Source: Alphaproteobacteria bacterium (GTDB taxonomy: Bacteria > Pseudomonadota > Alphaproteobacteria > Sphingomonadales > Sphingomonadaceae). From it: a stretch of DNA of 6,703 bases. The notes beneath the pieces were generated by a model. The model saw nothing but the letters and a program-made list of their open reading frames with translations. It was not told the DNA's origin and made no database searches. The stretch's first letter is position 1. Each line of letters begins with the position of its first letter. The stretch covers positions 1-6,703 of the forward strand of contig JAGWVG010000096.1 of assembly GCA_018970965.1 (NCBI GenBank). Direction: 5' to 3'. Positions 1-5,859 of the stretch are shown here, in pieces. Position numbers and translations under genes: made by a program.

Positions 1-18
1 CTGCGGGCGAAGGCGCCG

Positions 19-2247
19 ATGCGCTTTGCCCTGCACTGCCTGTCTGCCTTGCTGCTCGTCCTCCTTTTGGGAGAGCATCAGGCAGGGGTCCGAGTGATGT
101 TGTGGCTGCTTGTCGCGCTTGCGCCGCCTATGTTGAGCCTTGTGGCGCAATTGGCCTTGCCGCGGCCTTTGGCTGAACATGCGCCGCGCATTCTGCGTCG
201 GGAAACGCAATTGATTGCGGTAGGAACCTTGGCTTGGGTGCTGGTGCCGATTGTGTTCGGCACTGGCGCCGCGCTTAGCGACATTTTGGCCATCTGGATG
301 ACATTGACGGCCTTGATTGCGGGTCTGGCAGTCACGCTCGCGGCGTTGCCGCTTGCGCTTGCAGCCTGTGCAGCGGTGCTGGGCCTTGGGTTAATTGTGA
401 TGATGCTCATCCAAGGCTTGGGGCTTTTGGCCGTTGCTGCGGCAGGGTTTTCAACCGCGATGCTGTGGTGCTGCATCACGCAAAGTGATGCGGTGTTACA
501 GCGGTTGGCGCTGCATTTAACGCTGCACGAAAAGCGAGCATTGCTGAATTTGTTGATGCGGGACGGCGATGAAGCAGGCGGTGATTGGATTTGGGAGATC
601 GATTCGGCACGCCGCCTCACCAAAGTGCCATCACGACTGGCAGATTTGCTGCAGAGGCCTGTGCACGAGCTTGAGGGGCAGCCGCTTCTCCTTCTTTTGG
701 CAGGGGAAAGCCAAGATGCAGACGGCGTTCCAGAAAGTTTTCGGACGTTGGTTGATAAACTTCAGGCGCGTGAACGCTTTGCAGGGCTTGTTTTGCCCGT
801 GGATATCGCGGGGGAAACGCACTGGTGGGATATGTCCGCCTATCCGCGATTTGACGATGCGGGCACCTTTTTGGGCTTTCGCGGCGTTGGATCGGATGTG
901 ACCGAAACCCACCGCTCGGTAGACCGGATCAGCCGAATGGCGCGGTTCGATACGCTAACCAGTTTGCCCAACCGCGCCCATATCATGGAAACATTAGACC
1001 ATGCTTTGCGGGCCTATCATGCAGGCGGCGCACGGCCCGGCTTTTTGATGATTGATTTGGATCGTTTTAAATCGGTCAATGATAATTTGGGCCATCCTGT
1101 GGGGGATCGGCTTTTGGCACAGGTGGCTGAGCGGCTTCGGGGGTTGGGCGGGGAAAACGCGATATGTGGCCGCTTAGGCGGAGATGAATTTGCAGTCGTT
1201 CTGCGCGACGCCAGTCAGCCGCCACGCGTTCAAGCGTTTGCGCAGCGCATTGTTGATACGTTGTCGCACCCTTATGATGTGGATCGTCATCGGCTGGTCA
1301 TCGGGGCGAGCGTTGGTATCGCAGTTGCGCCTCGTGATGGGCGCACGGCAGACAGCCTGATTCGGGCAGCTGATCTGGCGCTGTACCAATCGAAAAGTGG
1401 CGGTGGCGGGCGCGTGCATCATTATGAGCAGCGCTTTGAGGCCGATGCTGAGGCACGACGGCAAATGCAGATGGCTTTGCAAAGCGCCTTGGAGCGACAA
1501 GAGTTTCGGCTGAATTACGCGCCCGTTATTGATCAGCGCACCGGACGCACGCTTCATATGTTTGCCCAAATACACTGGAAAAGCCCTGTGTTGGGTGAGG
1601 TTGCGCCCACCGCGTTTCTGCCTGTTGCGCAGGAAGCGGGGCTTATGCGGCCTTTGGGCCAATGGGCGCTGCGCTTGGCGTGTGACGATGCAAGGGCTTG
1701 GCCGGATGAGCTGGGTGTGCGCCTGACGCTGACTTTGGAACAGATTATGGACACCAATTTGGTGGCCTTTGTTGTGAAGACATTGGGCCAGACAGGTGTT
1801 TCGCCCGAACGGCTGGTGATTGATATTAGCGAAGCGACGCTGCAGCGCGCGGGTGCTGCAGTCAGTGCGACACTGCGTCAGCTGCATCGAATTGGGGTTC
1901 AGCTTTCTTTGGGAGAATTTGGCACGGGCACATCTGCTTTGGGCCATCTCAGCACATCGCCATTTGCGATGGTGGGCATTCATCCCCAGTTGATTGATGG
2001 GGCGGCCCAAAACGACCGGGAAAGCGCGGCGCGACTGCGGGCCATTATTACCCTTGCAGAGAATCTGGGCATTGTGCCGATTGTTCAAGGCGTTCATTCT
2101 GAACATAGCCATCGCTTGGCGGGGGTTTTGGGCGGCAGCGTCTTGCAAGGCAGCTATCTTGCTGGGCCGCTGGCAGCTGCCGATGTTTCTGCGCACATGA
2201 CAGCCCCCGTGACGATGCGAACGGGGACAGACGGGCAGCCCATTTGA
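19..2247 (+). CDS. Membrane-bound PAS-GGDEF-EAL protein with a degenerate EAL domain (5' end uncertain)
   Basis: Probable cyclic-di-GMP signalling protein of the inner membrane. Residues 1-155 hold about five or six hydrophobic segments (near 5-18, 26-48, 65-82, 88-131, 134-153). Residues 188-298 look like a PAS sensor domain, with WIWEID at its start and GFRGVGSDVTE at its end. The GGDEF domain covers about 305-470: DTLTSLPNR at 311-319, metal-site Asp346 in MIDLDRFK, and an intact RLGGDEF with GGDEF at 387-391. The allosteric I-site RxxD is absent (GENA at that place). The EAL-like domain (about 483-722) has AQI at 516-518 in place of EAL, and most other catalytic residues are changed, so I infer no phosphodiesterase activity. 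Diguanylate cyclase activity is possible. The frame is open to the window edge, so the true start may lie upstream; ATG 19 has only a weak GAAGG five bases before it. Domain calls are firm; the signal sensed is unknown. Confidence 0.88.
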   Translation: MRFALHCLSALLLVLLLGEHQAGVRVMLWLLVALAPPMLSLVAQLALPRPLAEHAPRILRRETQLIAVGTLAWVLVPIVFGTGAALSDILAIWMTLTALIAGLAVTLAALPLALAACAAVLGLGLIVMMLIQGLGLLAVAAAGFSTAMLWCCITQSDAVLQRLALHLTLHEKRALLNLLMRDGDEAGGDWIWEIDSARRLTKVPSRLADLLQRPVHELEGQPLLLLLAGESQDADGVPESFRTLVDKLQARERFAGLVLPVDIAGETHWWDMSAYPRFDDAGTFLGFRGVGSDVTETHRSVDRISRMARFDTLTSLPNRAHIMETLDHALRAYHAGGARPGFLMIDLDRFKSVNDNLGHPVGDRLLAQVAERLRGLGGENAICGRLGGDEFAVVLRDASQPPRVQAFAQRIVDTLSHPYDVDRHRLVIGASVGIAVAPRDGRTADSLIRAADLALYQSKSGGGGRVHHYEQRFEADAEARRQMQMALQSALERQEFRLNYAPVIDQRTGRTLHMFAQIHWKSPVLGEVAPTAFLPVAQEAGLMRPLGQWALRLACDDARAWPDELGVRLTLTLEQIMDTNLVAFVVKTLGQTGVSPERLVIDISEATLQRAGAAVSATLRQLHRIGVQLSLGEFGTGTSALGHLSTSPFAMVGIHPQLIDGAAQNDRESAARLRAIITLAENLGIVPIVQGVHSEHSHRLAGVLGGSVLQGSYLAGPLAAADVSAHMTAPVTMRTGTDGQPI

Positions 2248-2262
2248 TATGGGCGCTGCCCG
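2232..2262 (+). terminator. GC-rich hairpin across the stop codon, possible factor-aided terminator
   Basis: The arms CGGGCAG (2232-2238) and CTGCCCG (2256-2262) pair perfectly. CCCAT (2239-2243) then pairs with ATGGG (2249-2253), leaving a two-base bulge (2254-2255) and the loop TTGAT, which contains the TGA stop at 2245-2247. That is 12 pairs, mostly G-C. No T tract follows, so it is not a classical intrinsic terminator. It could end or protect the 3' end of the GGDEF/EAL message just ahead of the tRNA gene. The structure is read directly from the sequence; its role is inferred. Confidence 0.45.
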
Positions 2263-2322
2263 CCTTGGCCACGCGCTGCTTGCGCGCGCGCTTTGCCTTC
2301 GCTATGCGCGCCGCCTGGCCAT

Positions 2323-2398
2323 AGGAGTGTAGCTCAGTTGGTAGAGCATCGGTCTCCAAAACCGAGGGCCGTGGGTTCGAGTCCCTCCACTCCTGCCA
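2323..2398 (+). tRNA. tRNA-Trp (anticodon CCA)
   Basis: A complete cloverleaf can be drawn. The acceptor stem pairs AGGAGTG (2323-2329) with CACTCCT (2388-2394). The D arm is GCTC/GAGC around AGTTGGTA. The anticodon stem TCGGT/ACCGA encloses the loop CTCCAAA, giving anticodon CCA at 2356-2358. The T arm carries TTCGAGT. The discriminator is G2395, and the 3' CCA (2396-2398) is encoded. This is the single tRNA that reads UGG. One oddity is a T-T opposition at positions 50 and 64 in the T stem. It sits directly upstream of secE-nusG, a placement common in proteobacteria. Confidence 0.97.
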
Positions 2399-2583
2399 GA
2401 TGCGCGACGCGCACTGCGCCTTCTTCCTCACCTCAGCCCCGGTAAACCGCCACGCAACGCTTGCGTTTTGGCGCAAAGCGGCCTAAGGCGCGGCTATCCC
2501 GACATCAGGGTTTTCGTTTTGGCCGGATTTTCCGGCGGCGGACCTGTTGGCGGAAAACCGATTTTAGGATGGAAAACGGGTTT
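2399..2583 (+). other. Structured spacer between tRNA-Trp and secE
   Basis: No gene is visible in this stretch. Two hairpins are. In the first, CGCCA (2448-2452) pairs with TGGCG (2469-2473), and inside it CGCAA (2453-2457) pairs with TTGCG (2461-2465) around a CGC loop, leaving TTT bulged. In the second, TTTTCCG (2528-2534) pairs with CGGAAAA (2551-2557), extended by CGG/CCG past a bulged A. The second ends 23 bases before the secE start, so it would lie in the secE leader. The first could mark the end of the tRNA transcript, but it lacks a proper T run. I see no convincing sigma-70 promoter. Confidence 0.4.
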
Positions 2584-2781
2584 ATGGCAAAGACCAGCCC
2601 AGGCGAATTTATCCGGCAAGTCCGGGCTGAGACGGCGAAAGTCGCTTGGCCGACGAGCCGTGAAACCGGGATGACGGTGGTGATGGTGATCATCATGACA
2701 TCGATTCTCGGGCTGTTCTTCCTGGGTGTCGATTCGGTGTTCAGCTGGATCGTGAAATCACTGCTCGCACTCGCTTCCTGA
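2584..2781 (+). CDS. secE: Preprotein translocase subunit SecE
   Basis: Small essential subunit of the SecYEG channel in the inner membrane, where it clamps SecY together. The 65-residue product has the short single-span form usual in alphaproteobacteria, unlike the three-span E. coli protein of about 127 residues. An amphipathic N-terminal helix with the family signature (AETAKVAWPTSRET, residues 15-28) is followed by one transmembrane segment at about 30-60. I chose ATG 2584 (MAKTSPGEF) because it gives the family's usual length and N-terminus. An in-frame ATG at 2569 would add MENGF, and a TTG at 2461 would add an unlikely basic tail. The ribosome site is weak: AGGA at 2566-2569 is far from ATG 2584. 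nusG follows after 19 bases, as in most bacteria. Confidence 0.93.
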   Translation: MAKTSPGEFIRQVRAETAKVAWPTSRETGMTVVMVIIMTSILGLFFLGVDSVFSWIVKSLLALAS

Positions 2782-2800
2782 CCGATAGAAAAGAACAGGC

Positions 2801-3337
2801 ATGTCACGCTGGTACATCATCCACGCCTATTCAGGCTTTGAGAACAAGGTGCGCGACGCGATTCTCGCGGACGCGGAACGTCTTGGCCTTGAAGCGCTGG
2901 TCGATGCCGTTGAAGTGCCGACTGAAACGGTGACTGAAATTCGCCGTGGCAAGAAGGTTCAGTCGGAACGTAAATTTTTCCCCGGCTATGTGCTGGCCAA
3001 GCTGAAGATGAATGATGATGTGTATCACCTCATCAAGAATCAGCCCAAGGTCACGGGCTTTTTGGGCTCCAGCGGCAAGCCGCAGCCAATTAGCGAAGCC
3101 GAAGCCGCGCGCATTCTGAACACCAAGGAAGAAGCTGCAGCCGCACCGAAGCAGCAAATCCGCGTCGATTATGAAATTGGCGATCAGGTCAAGGTGCTTG
3201 AAGGTCCGTTCGCAAGCTTTAACGGTCTTGTCGAAGAGCTCGATTTTGATAAGGGCCGCGTCAAAGTTTCTGTATCCATCTTTGGGCGTCCGACGCCTGT
3301 CGAACTTGAATTCGAACAGGTCGAACGCATGAAGTAA
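2801..3337 (+). CDS. nusG: Transcription termination/antitermination protein NusG
   Basis: NusG binds the clamp of RNA polymerase, suppresses pausing, and couples transcription to Rho and to the ribosome through S10. The 178-residue product has the usual two-domain plan. The NGN domain covers about 3-115: it opens with WYIIHAYSGFENKV, carries FFPGYVLAKL at 59-68, and has the conserved TGFLG at 85-89. A linker follows, then the C-terminal KOW domain from about 124 (YEIGDQVKVLEGPFASFNG) to the end. The start at 2801 matches the family N-terminus. Its ribosome site is poor (only AGG just before the ATG), so it may depend on translation of secE 19 bases upstream. A small hairpin, ACGCC/GGCGT (3337-3351), touches its stop codon. 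Confidence 0.97.
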   Translation: MSRWYIIHAYSGFENKVRDAILADAERLGLEALVDAVEVPTETVTEIRRGKKVQSERKFFPGYVLAKLKMNDDVYHLIKNQPKVTGFLGSSGKPQPISEAEAARILNTKEEAAAAPKQQIRVDYEIGDQVKVLEGPFASFNGLVEELDFDKGRVKVSVSIFGRPTPVELEFEQVERMK

Positions 3338-3357
3338 CGCCTTTTAGGCGTCCATCT

Positions 3358-3386
3358 GCGGGAGGGGCGTGCCCCGTTTGAACCGC
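3358..3386 (+). promoter_or_regulatory. Candidate ribosomal protein L1 binding site in the rplK leader
   Basis: GCGG (3358-3361) pairs with CCGC (3383-3386). Inside it GGGG (3364-3367) pairs with CCCC (3372-3375). The asymmetric internal loop has GA on the 5' side (3362-3363) and GTTTGAA on the 3' side (3376-3382). This matches the plan of the L1 site in 23S rRNA helices 76-77: a stem, then GA followed by a G-rich stem, with a longer 3' loop containing TTGAA. In E. coli, L1 represses the rplK-rplA message by binding such a mimic before rplK. The location 25 bases upstream of rplK fits this role. The fold is visible; the function is inferred. Confidence 0.6.
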
Positions 3387-3411
3387 TAAACTTGAAAGAG
3401 AGTGAGTAACA

Positions 3412-3843
3412 ATGGCTAAGAAGATTGAGGGCTATATTAAGCTCCAAGTGCCTGCGGGCGCTGCCAATCCCTCCCCGCCGATCGGCCCGGCTCTGGGTCA
3501 GCGCGGTGTGAACATCATGGAATTCTGCAAGGCGTTTAACGCTGCCACCAGCGATCTTGAAAAGAACATGCCGATCCCGACGGTTATCACCGTTTATGCG
3601 GATCGCAGCTTCTCGTTCGTCACCAAGACGCCGCCGGCCACCTTCTTGATCAAGAAGGCTGCAAAGCTGGACAAGGGCTCGAAGGAACCCGGCAAGACAA
3701 TCATTGGCACCATTGCCCGTTCGAAGCTGTCGGAAATTGCACAGACCAAGATGAAGGATCTGAACGCAACTGATATCGACGCAGCAACGCGCATCATCGA
3801 AGGCTCTGCCCGTTCGATGGGCCTCGAAGTGGTGGAGGGTTAA
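3412..3843 (+). CDS. rplK: 50S ribosomal protein L11
   Basis: L11 binds the GTPase-associated region of 23S rRNA at the base of the L12 stalk. It helps factor-dependent GTP hydrolysis and, in many bacteria, the RelA stringent response. The 143-residue product has the family's usual length. The N-terminal domain (about 1-70) carries the proline-rich factor-facing segment [19 protein letters not shown] (14-32) and [11 protein letters not shown] (33-43). The rRNA-binding C-terminal domain runs from about 75, with [12 protein letters not shown] at 73-84. The start is clear from [16 protein letters not shown]. rplA follows after three bases, so the two are co-transcribed and probably co-regulated through the L1 site upstream. 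Confidence 0.98.
   Translation: MAKKIEGYIKLQVPAGAANPSPPIGPALGQRGVNIMEFCKAFNAATSDLEKNMPIPTVITVYADRSFSFVTKTPPATFLIKKAAKLDKGSKEPGKTIIGTIARSKLSEIAQTKMKDLNATDIDAATRIIEGSARSMGLEVVEG
3834..3839 (+). promoter_or_regulatory. Ribosome binding site of rplA inside the rplK end
   Basis: GGAGGG lies seven bases before the rplA ATG at 3847 and also encodes the last residues of L11. This overlap suggests translational coupling, which would let a single L1 site ahead of rplK control both genes. Confidence 0.75.
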
Positions 3844-3846
3844 TCC

Positions 3847-4545
3847 ATGGCGTTCCAGAGCAAAAAAGCAAAGAAGCTCGCCGCTGCAATTGATGGCGAT
3901 AAGCTGTATGGCGTCAGCGAAGCGATCGCGCTTGTCAAAGAGCATGCGACCGCAAAGTTTGATGAAACGATTGAAGTCGCGCTGAACCTCGGCGTTGATC
4001 CGCGTCACGCTGACCAGATGGTCCGCGGCGTTGTCTCGCTGCCCAAGGGCACGGGTAAGACGGTGCGTGTCGCCGTGTTCGCCAAGGATGCAAAGGCTGA
4101 AGAAGCGCGTGCCGCTGGCGCAGACGTTGTTGGTGCTGAAGACCTGATCGAAGCAATCACCAACGGCAATATTGATTTTGACCGCTGCATTGCCACGCCC
4201 GATATGATGGGCATGGTTGGCCGCGTCGCCAAGATCCTTGGCCCCAAGGGCATGATGCCGAACCCGAAGCTGGGCACGGTGACGCCGAATGTCGGCCAAG
4301 CTGTGAAGGACGCGAAGGGCGGCCAAGTGGAATATCGCGTCGAAAAGGCCGGTATCATTCACTCGGGCATCGGCAAGGCTTCGTTCTCGGCCGAAGATCT
4401 GCGCGCCAATTTTGATGCGCTGGTTGATGCTGTTGTGAAGGCAAAGCCGTCGGGCGCCAAGGGCAAGTATCTGCGCAAGGCTGCCATTAGCTCGTCGATG
4501 GGCCCGGGCATCAAGCTCGACATCGCCGAAATCGGCGCTGCCTGA
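3847..4545 (+). CDS. rplA: 50S ribosomal protein L1
   Basis: L1 forms the mobile stalk at the E site, where it helps release deacylated tRNA, and acts as a translational repressor of its own operon. The 232-residue product is of normal family length. Domain I is formed by the two termini, with domain II in the middle (about 68-158). The L1 signature [16 protein letters not shown] is at 131-146. The C-terminal part includes [14 protein letters not shown] (167-180) and the RNA-contact segment [11 protein letters not shown] (215-225). The start is supported by GGAGGG at 3834-3839. After the stop comes a 260-base leader before rplJ, so L11-L1 and L10-L12 form two separately controlled units. Confidence 0.98.
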   Translation: MAFQSKKAKKLAAAIDGDKLYGVSEAIALVKEHATAKFDETIEVALNLGVDPRHADQMVRGVVSLPKGTGKTVRVAVFAKDAKAEEARAAGADVVGAEDLIEAITNGNIDFDRCIATPDMMGMVGRVAKILGPKGMMPNPKLGTVTPNVGQAVKDAKGGQVEYRVEKAGIIHSGIGKASFSAEDLRANFDALVDAVVKAKPSGAKGKYLRKAAISSSMGPGIKLDIAEIGAA

Positions 4546-4590
4546 TTTTGAATTTTGTGGGGCTTGCTCTCAAGGCAGCCCTGCAAGACT

Positions 4591-4612
4591 GGGCCGGCCT
4601 TCGGGCCGGTTC
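4591..4612 (+). promoter_or_regulatory. UUCG-capped hairpin in the rplA-rplJ leader
   Basis: CCGGCC (4594-4599) and GGCCGG (4604-4609) pair perfectly around a TTCG tetraloop. G-T and G-C pairs extend the stem to 4591/4612. C(UUCG)G loops are exceptionally stable. No T tract follows, so I do not call it a terminator. It ends just two bases before the L10-binding element and may help isolate or stack on it. Confidence 0.55.
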
Positions 4613-4614
4613 CA

Positions 4615-4670
4615 CCGTCCGAGACAGCAGGTGAAGGGATTTTGCCCTTCTTAATTGCCTGCCTAGACGG
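4615..4670 (+). ncRNA. Ribosomal protein L10 leader, L10(L12)n-binding element
   Basis: Autoregulatory mRNA element for rplJ-rplL. CCGTC (4615-4619) pairs with GACGG (4666-4670), GCAGG (4627-4631) with CCTGC (4658-4662), and GAAGGG (4633-4638) with CCCTTC (4645-4650). The internal loops carry CGAGACA on one side and CTA on the other, which is the bent loop of the family, with TTAATTG in the upper loop. The order CCGTCC, AGAC, GCAGG, CTTAAT, CCTGC, TAGACGG matches my recollection of the E. coli rplJ leader (Rfam L10_leader) closely. Excess L10(L12)n binds here and represses translation from a start about 135 bases downstream. Confidence 0.9.
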
Positions 4671-4786
4671 GGACATGGATTTTCTAAGTCTCCAAAAGAG
4701 ACTGCCATTCCCCACGGACAATTGGTTGCGTGCCTTTGCGGTGCAAAGGTGCGGAACCACCCGGTTTGCGGATGGGCCGCAAGCCG
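4669..4786 (+). promoter_or_regulatory. Three further hairpins between the L10 site and the rplJ ribosome site
   Basis: First hairpin: GGGGACATGG (4669-4678, C4674 bulged) pairs with CCATTCCCC (4705-4713) and encloses AGTCTC/GAGACT (4687-4692, 4698-4703) around CAAAA. Second: CGTGCCTTTGC (4729-4739) pairs with GCAAAGGTGCG (4743-4753) around GGT. Third: CGGTTTGCGG (4762-4771) pairs with CCGCAAGCCG (4777-4786) around ATGGG, ending seven bases before the Shine-Dalgarno. None has a T tract. They probably set the distance and folding that let L10 act on the remote start. The first hairpin shares G4669-G4670 with the base of the L10 site, so the two can compete. Confidence 0.55.
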
Positions 4787-4793
4787 AATGTTG

Positions 4794-4799
4794 AAGGAG
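4794..4799 (+). promoter_or_regulatory. Shine-Dalgarno of rplJ, fixes its start
   Basis: AAGGAG lies six bases before ATG 4806. The ATG at 4801 is too close and in another frame. The in-frame ATG at 4788 lies upstream of this site. The site therefore selects 4806. Confidence 0.85.
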
Positions 4800-4805
4800 A
4801 ATGGC

Positions 4806-5318
4806 ATGGATCGTGCTCAAAAGGCCGATGCTGTCGCCGAACTCAAGAGCGTCTTCAACGAGGTTGGTGTGGTGGTTATCACCCGCAACCTGGGGCTTAC
4901 TGTCGCGCAATCGACAGAGCTTCGTGGGAAGATGCGTGAGGCCGGTGCTAGCTATAAGGTTGCTAAGAACCGTCTCGCCAAGCTTGCTTCTGTGGACACG
5001 CCTTATGCCGGTATCAGCGATCTGCTGACCGGCCCGACGGCGCTTAGCAGCTCGGTCGATCCGGTCGCAGCGGCTAAGATCATCGTCGAATTTGCCAAAA
5101 CCACTGACAAACTTGAAATTGTTGGCGGGGCAATGGGCTCTCAGGTCCTGGATGCAAATGGTGTGAAGGCTCTGGCTTCGCTGCCGTCGCTTGATGAACT
5201 GCGCGCCAAGCTCGTGGGCCTTGTACAGGCTCCCGCGACCAAGGTTGCTCAGGTTGTTGGCGCACCGGCTGCACAGCTGGCGCGTGTCTTTGGCGCATAT
5301 GGCGCCAAGGCCGCCTAA
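4806..5318 (+). CDS. rplJ: 50S ribosomal protein L10
   Basis: L10 is the base of the ribosomal stalk: it binds 23S rRNA with its N-terminal domain and holds L12 dimers on its C-terminal helix. With L12 it also represses this operon by binding the leader. From ATG 4806 the product is 170 residues, beginning [20 protein letters not shown]. The conserved RNA-binding part includes [20 protein letters not shown] (23-42) and [12 protein letters not shown] (50-61), followed by LTGPTAL (74-80). The C-terminal helix contains three consecutive 11-residue units (135-145, 146-156, 157-167), which suggests three L12 dimers rather than the two of E. coli. A longer reading from a TTG at 4722 has no support. 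rplL follows after 57 bases. Confidence 0.97.
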   Translation: MDRAQKADAVAELKSVFNEVGVVVITRNLGLTVAQSTELRGKMREAGASYKVAKNRLAKLASVDTPYAGISDLLTGPTALSSSVDPVAAAKIIVEFAKTTDKLEIVGGAMGSQVLDANGVKALASLPSLDELRAKLVGLVQAPATKVAQVVGAPAAQLARVFGAYGAKAA

Positions 5319-5375
5319 TTTTGACACTCAATTGAAACTCATGCGGGCCAAGACCCCGCAATTTGGAGACTTAAA

Positions 5376-5753
5376 ATGGCTGATTTGAACAAAATCGTTG
5401 ATGACCTTTCGGCTCTGACCGTTCTGGAAGCTGCTGAACTCGCTAAGCTTCTCGAAGAAAAGTGGGGCGTTTCGGCAGCTGCTGCTGTTGCTGTTGCGGC
5501 TCCGGCTGCTGGCGGCGCTGCTGCGCCGGCTGCTGACGAGCAGTCCGAATTTGACGTCATCCTCACGGGTGACGGCGGCAACAAGATTGCCGTCATTAAG
5601 GAAGTCCGCGCCATCACTGGCCTGGGTCTGACCGAAGCCAAGGCTCTGGTTGAGTCGGCTCCGAAGGCTCTGAAGGAAGGCGTCAGCAAGGACGAAGCTG
5701 CTAAGATCAAGGCTCAGCTCGAAGGCGCTGGCGCTCAGGTCGAAGTCAAGTAA
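5376..5753 (+). CDS. rplL: 50S ribosomal protein L7/L12
   Basis: L12 is the multi-copy stalk protein that recruits and stimulates EF-Tu, EF-G, IF2 and RF3. The 125-residue product has all three parts. The N-terminal dimerisation and L10-binding helices are at 1-31 ([20 protein letters not shown] at 8-27). A flexible Ala/Pro/Gly-rich hinge spans about 32-54. The C-terminal factor-binding domain (55-125) carries the conserved [20 protein letters not shown] at 73-92. The start is supported by TGGAG at 5364-5368, seven bases before the ATG. An intrinsic terminator follows directly, so rpoB is not the next gene, unlike in most bacteria. Confidence 0.98.
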   Translation: MADLNKIVDDLSALTVLEAAELAKLLEEKWGVSAAAAVAVAAPAAGGAAAPAADEQSEFDVILTGDGGNKIAVIKEVRAITGLGLTEAKALVESAPKALKEGVSKDEAAKIKAQLEGAGAQVEVK

Positions 5754-5779
5754 GCTTCGCACTTTCGCGACATTGAAGA

Positions 5780-5807
5780 GGGCGGTCCGCAAGGGCCGCC
5801 CTTTTTT
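5780..5807 (+). terminator. Intrinsic terminator after rplL
   Basis: GGGCGGTCC (5780-5788) pairs with GGGCCGCCC (5793-5801): nine pairs including one G-T, capped by a GCAA tetraloop of the GNRA type. Six T residues follow (5802-5807). This is a complete Rho-independent terminator and should end the rplJ-rplL transcript before glnK. Confidence 0.93.
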
Positions 5808-5830
5808 GTTGCTGGTCGTTTATTTAATAA

Positions 5831-5847
5831 TGCCTAAAAAATAGGCA
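5831..5847. promoter_or_regulatory. NtrC-like enhancer palindrome, distal
   Basis: TGCCTAAAAAATAGGCA is a perfect 6-5-6 inverted repeat with the same length and TGC/GCA ends as NtrC sites (known E. coli form roughly TGCACC-N5-GGTGCA). Its centre lies about 140 bases upstream of the predicted sigma-54 start. That it binds NtrC is inferred; the inner bases differ from the E. coli consensus. Confidence 0.55.
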
Positions 5848-5859
5848 GCCTCGCATTCT

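Noticed and set aside
569..901. Second + strand frame inside the GGDEF/EAL gene
   Set aside because: It overlaps the PAS region of a clear gene in another frame and its translation resembles no protein family.
2280..2308. Possible sigma-70 promoter for tRNA-Trp (TTGCGC, 17 bases, TATGCG)
   Set aside because: Only three of six bases match at each element within a GC-repeat stretch. Spacing and the GC-rich discriminator fit, but the match is too weak to annotate.
2461..2583. TTG start giving a longer SecE
   Set aside because: The extra residues are Arg-rich and unlike SecE, while ATG 2584 gives the usual alphaproteobacterial length and N-terminus.
3184..4362. Long open frame on the - strand across rplK and rplA (392 codons)
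   Set aside because: It lies wholly antisense to genes of certain identity, has no recognisable domain, and is explained by codon bias of the sense genes. The same holds for the - strand frames at 1174-2196 and 4359-5327.
4594..4609. UUCG hairpin as an intrinsic terminator after rplA
   Set aside because: The sequence after the stem is TTCCACC, with no T tract, and the L10 element follows within a few bases.
4722..4805. Longer L10 starting at TTG 4722 or ATG 4788
   Set aside because: The Shine-Dalgarno AAGGAG at 4794-4799 lies downstream of both, and the extra codons run through leader stem-loops.
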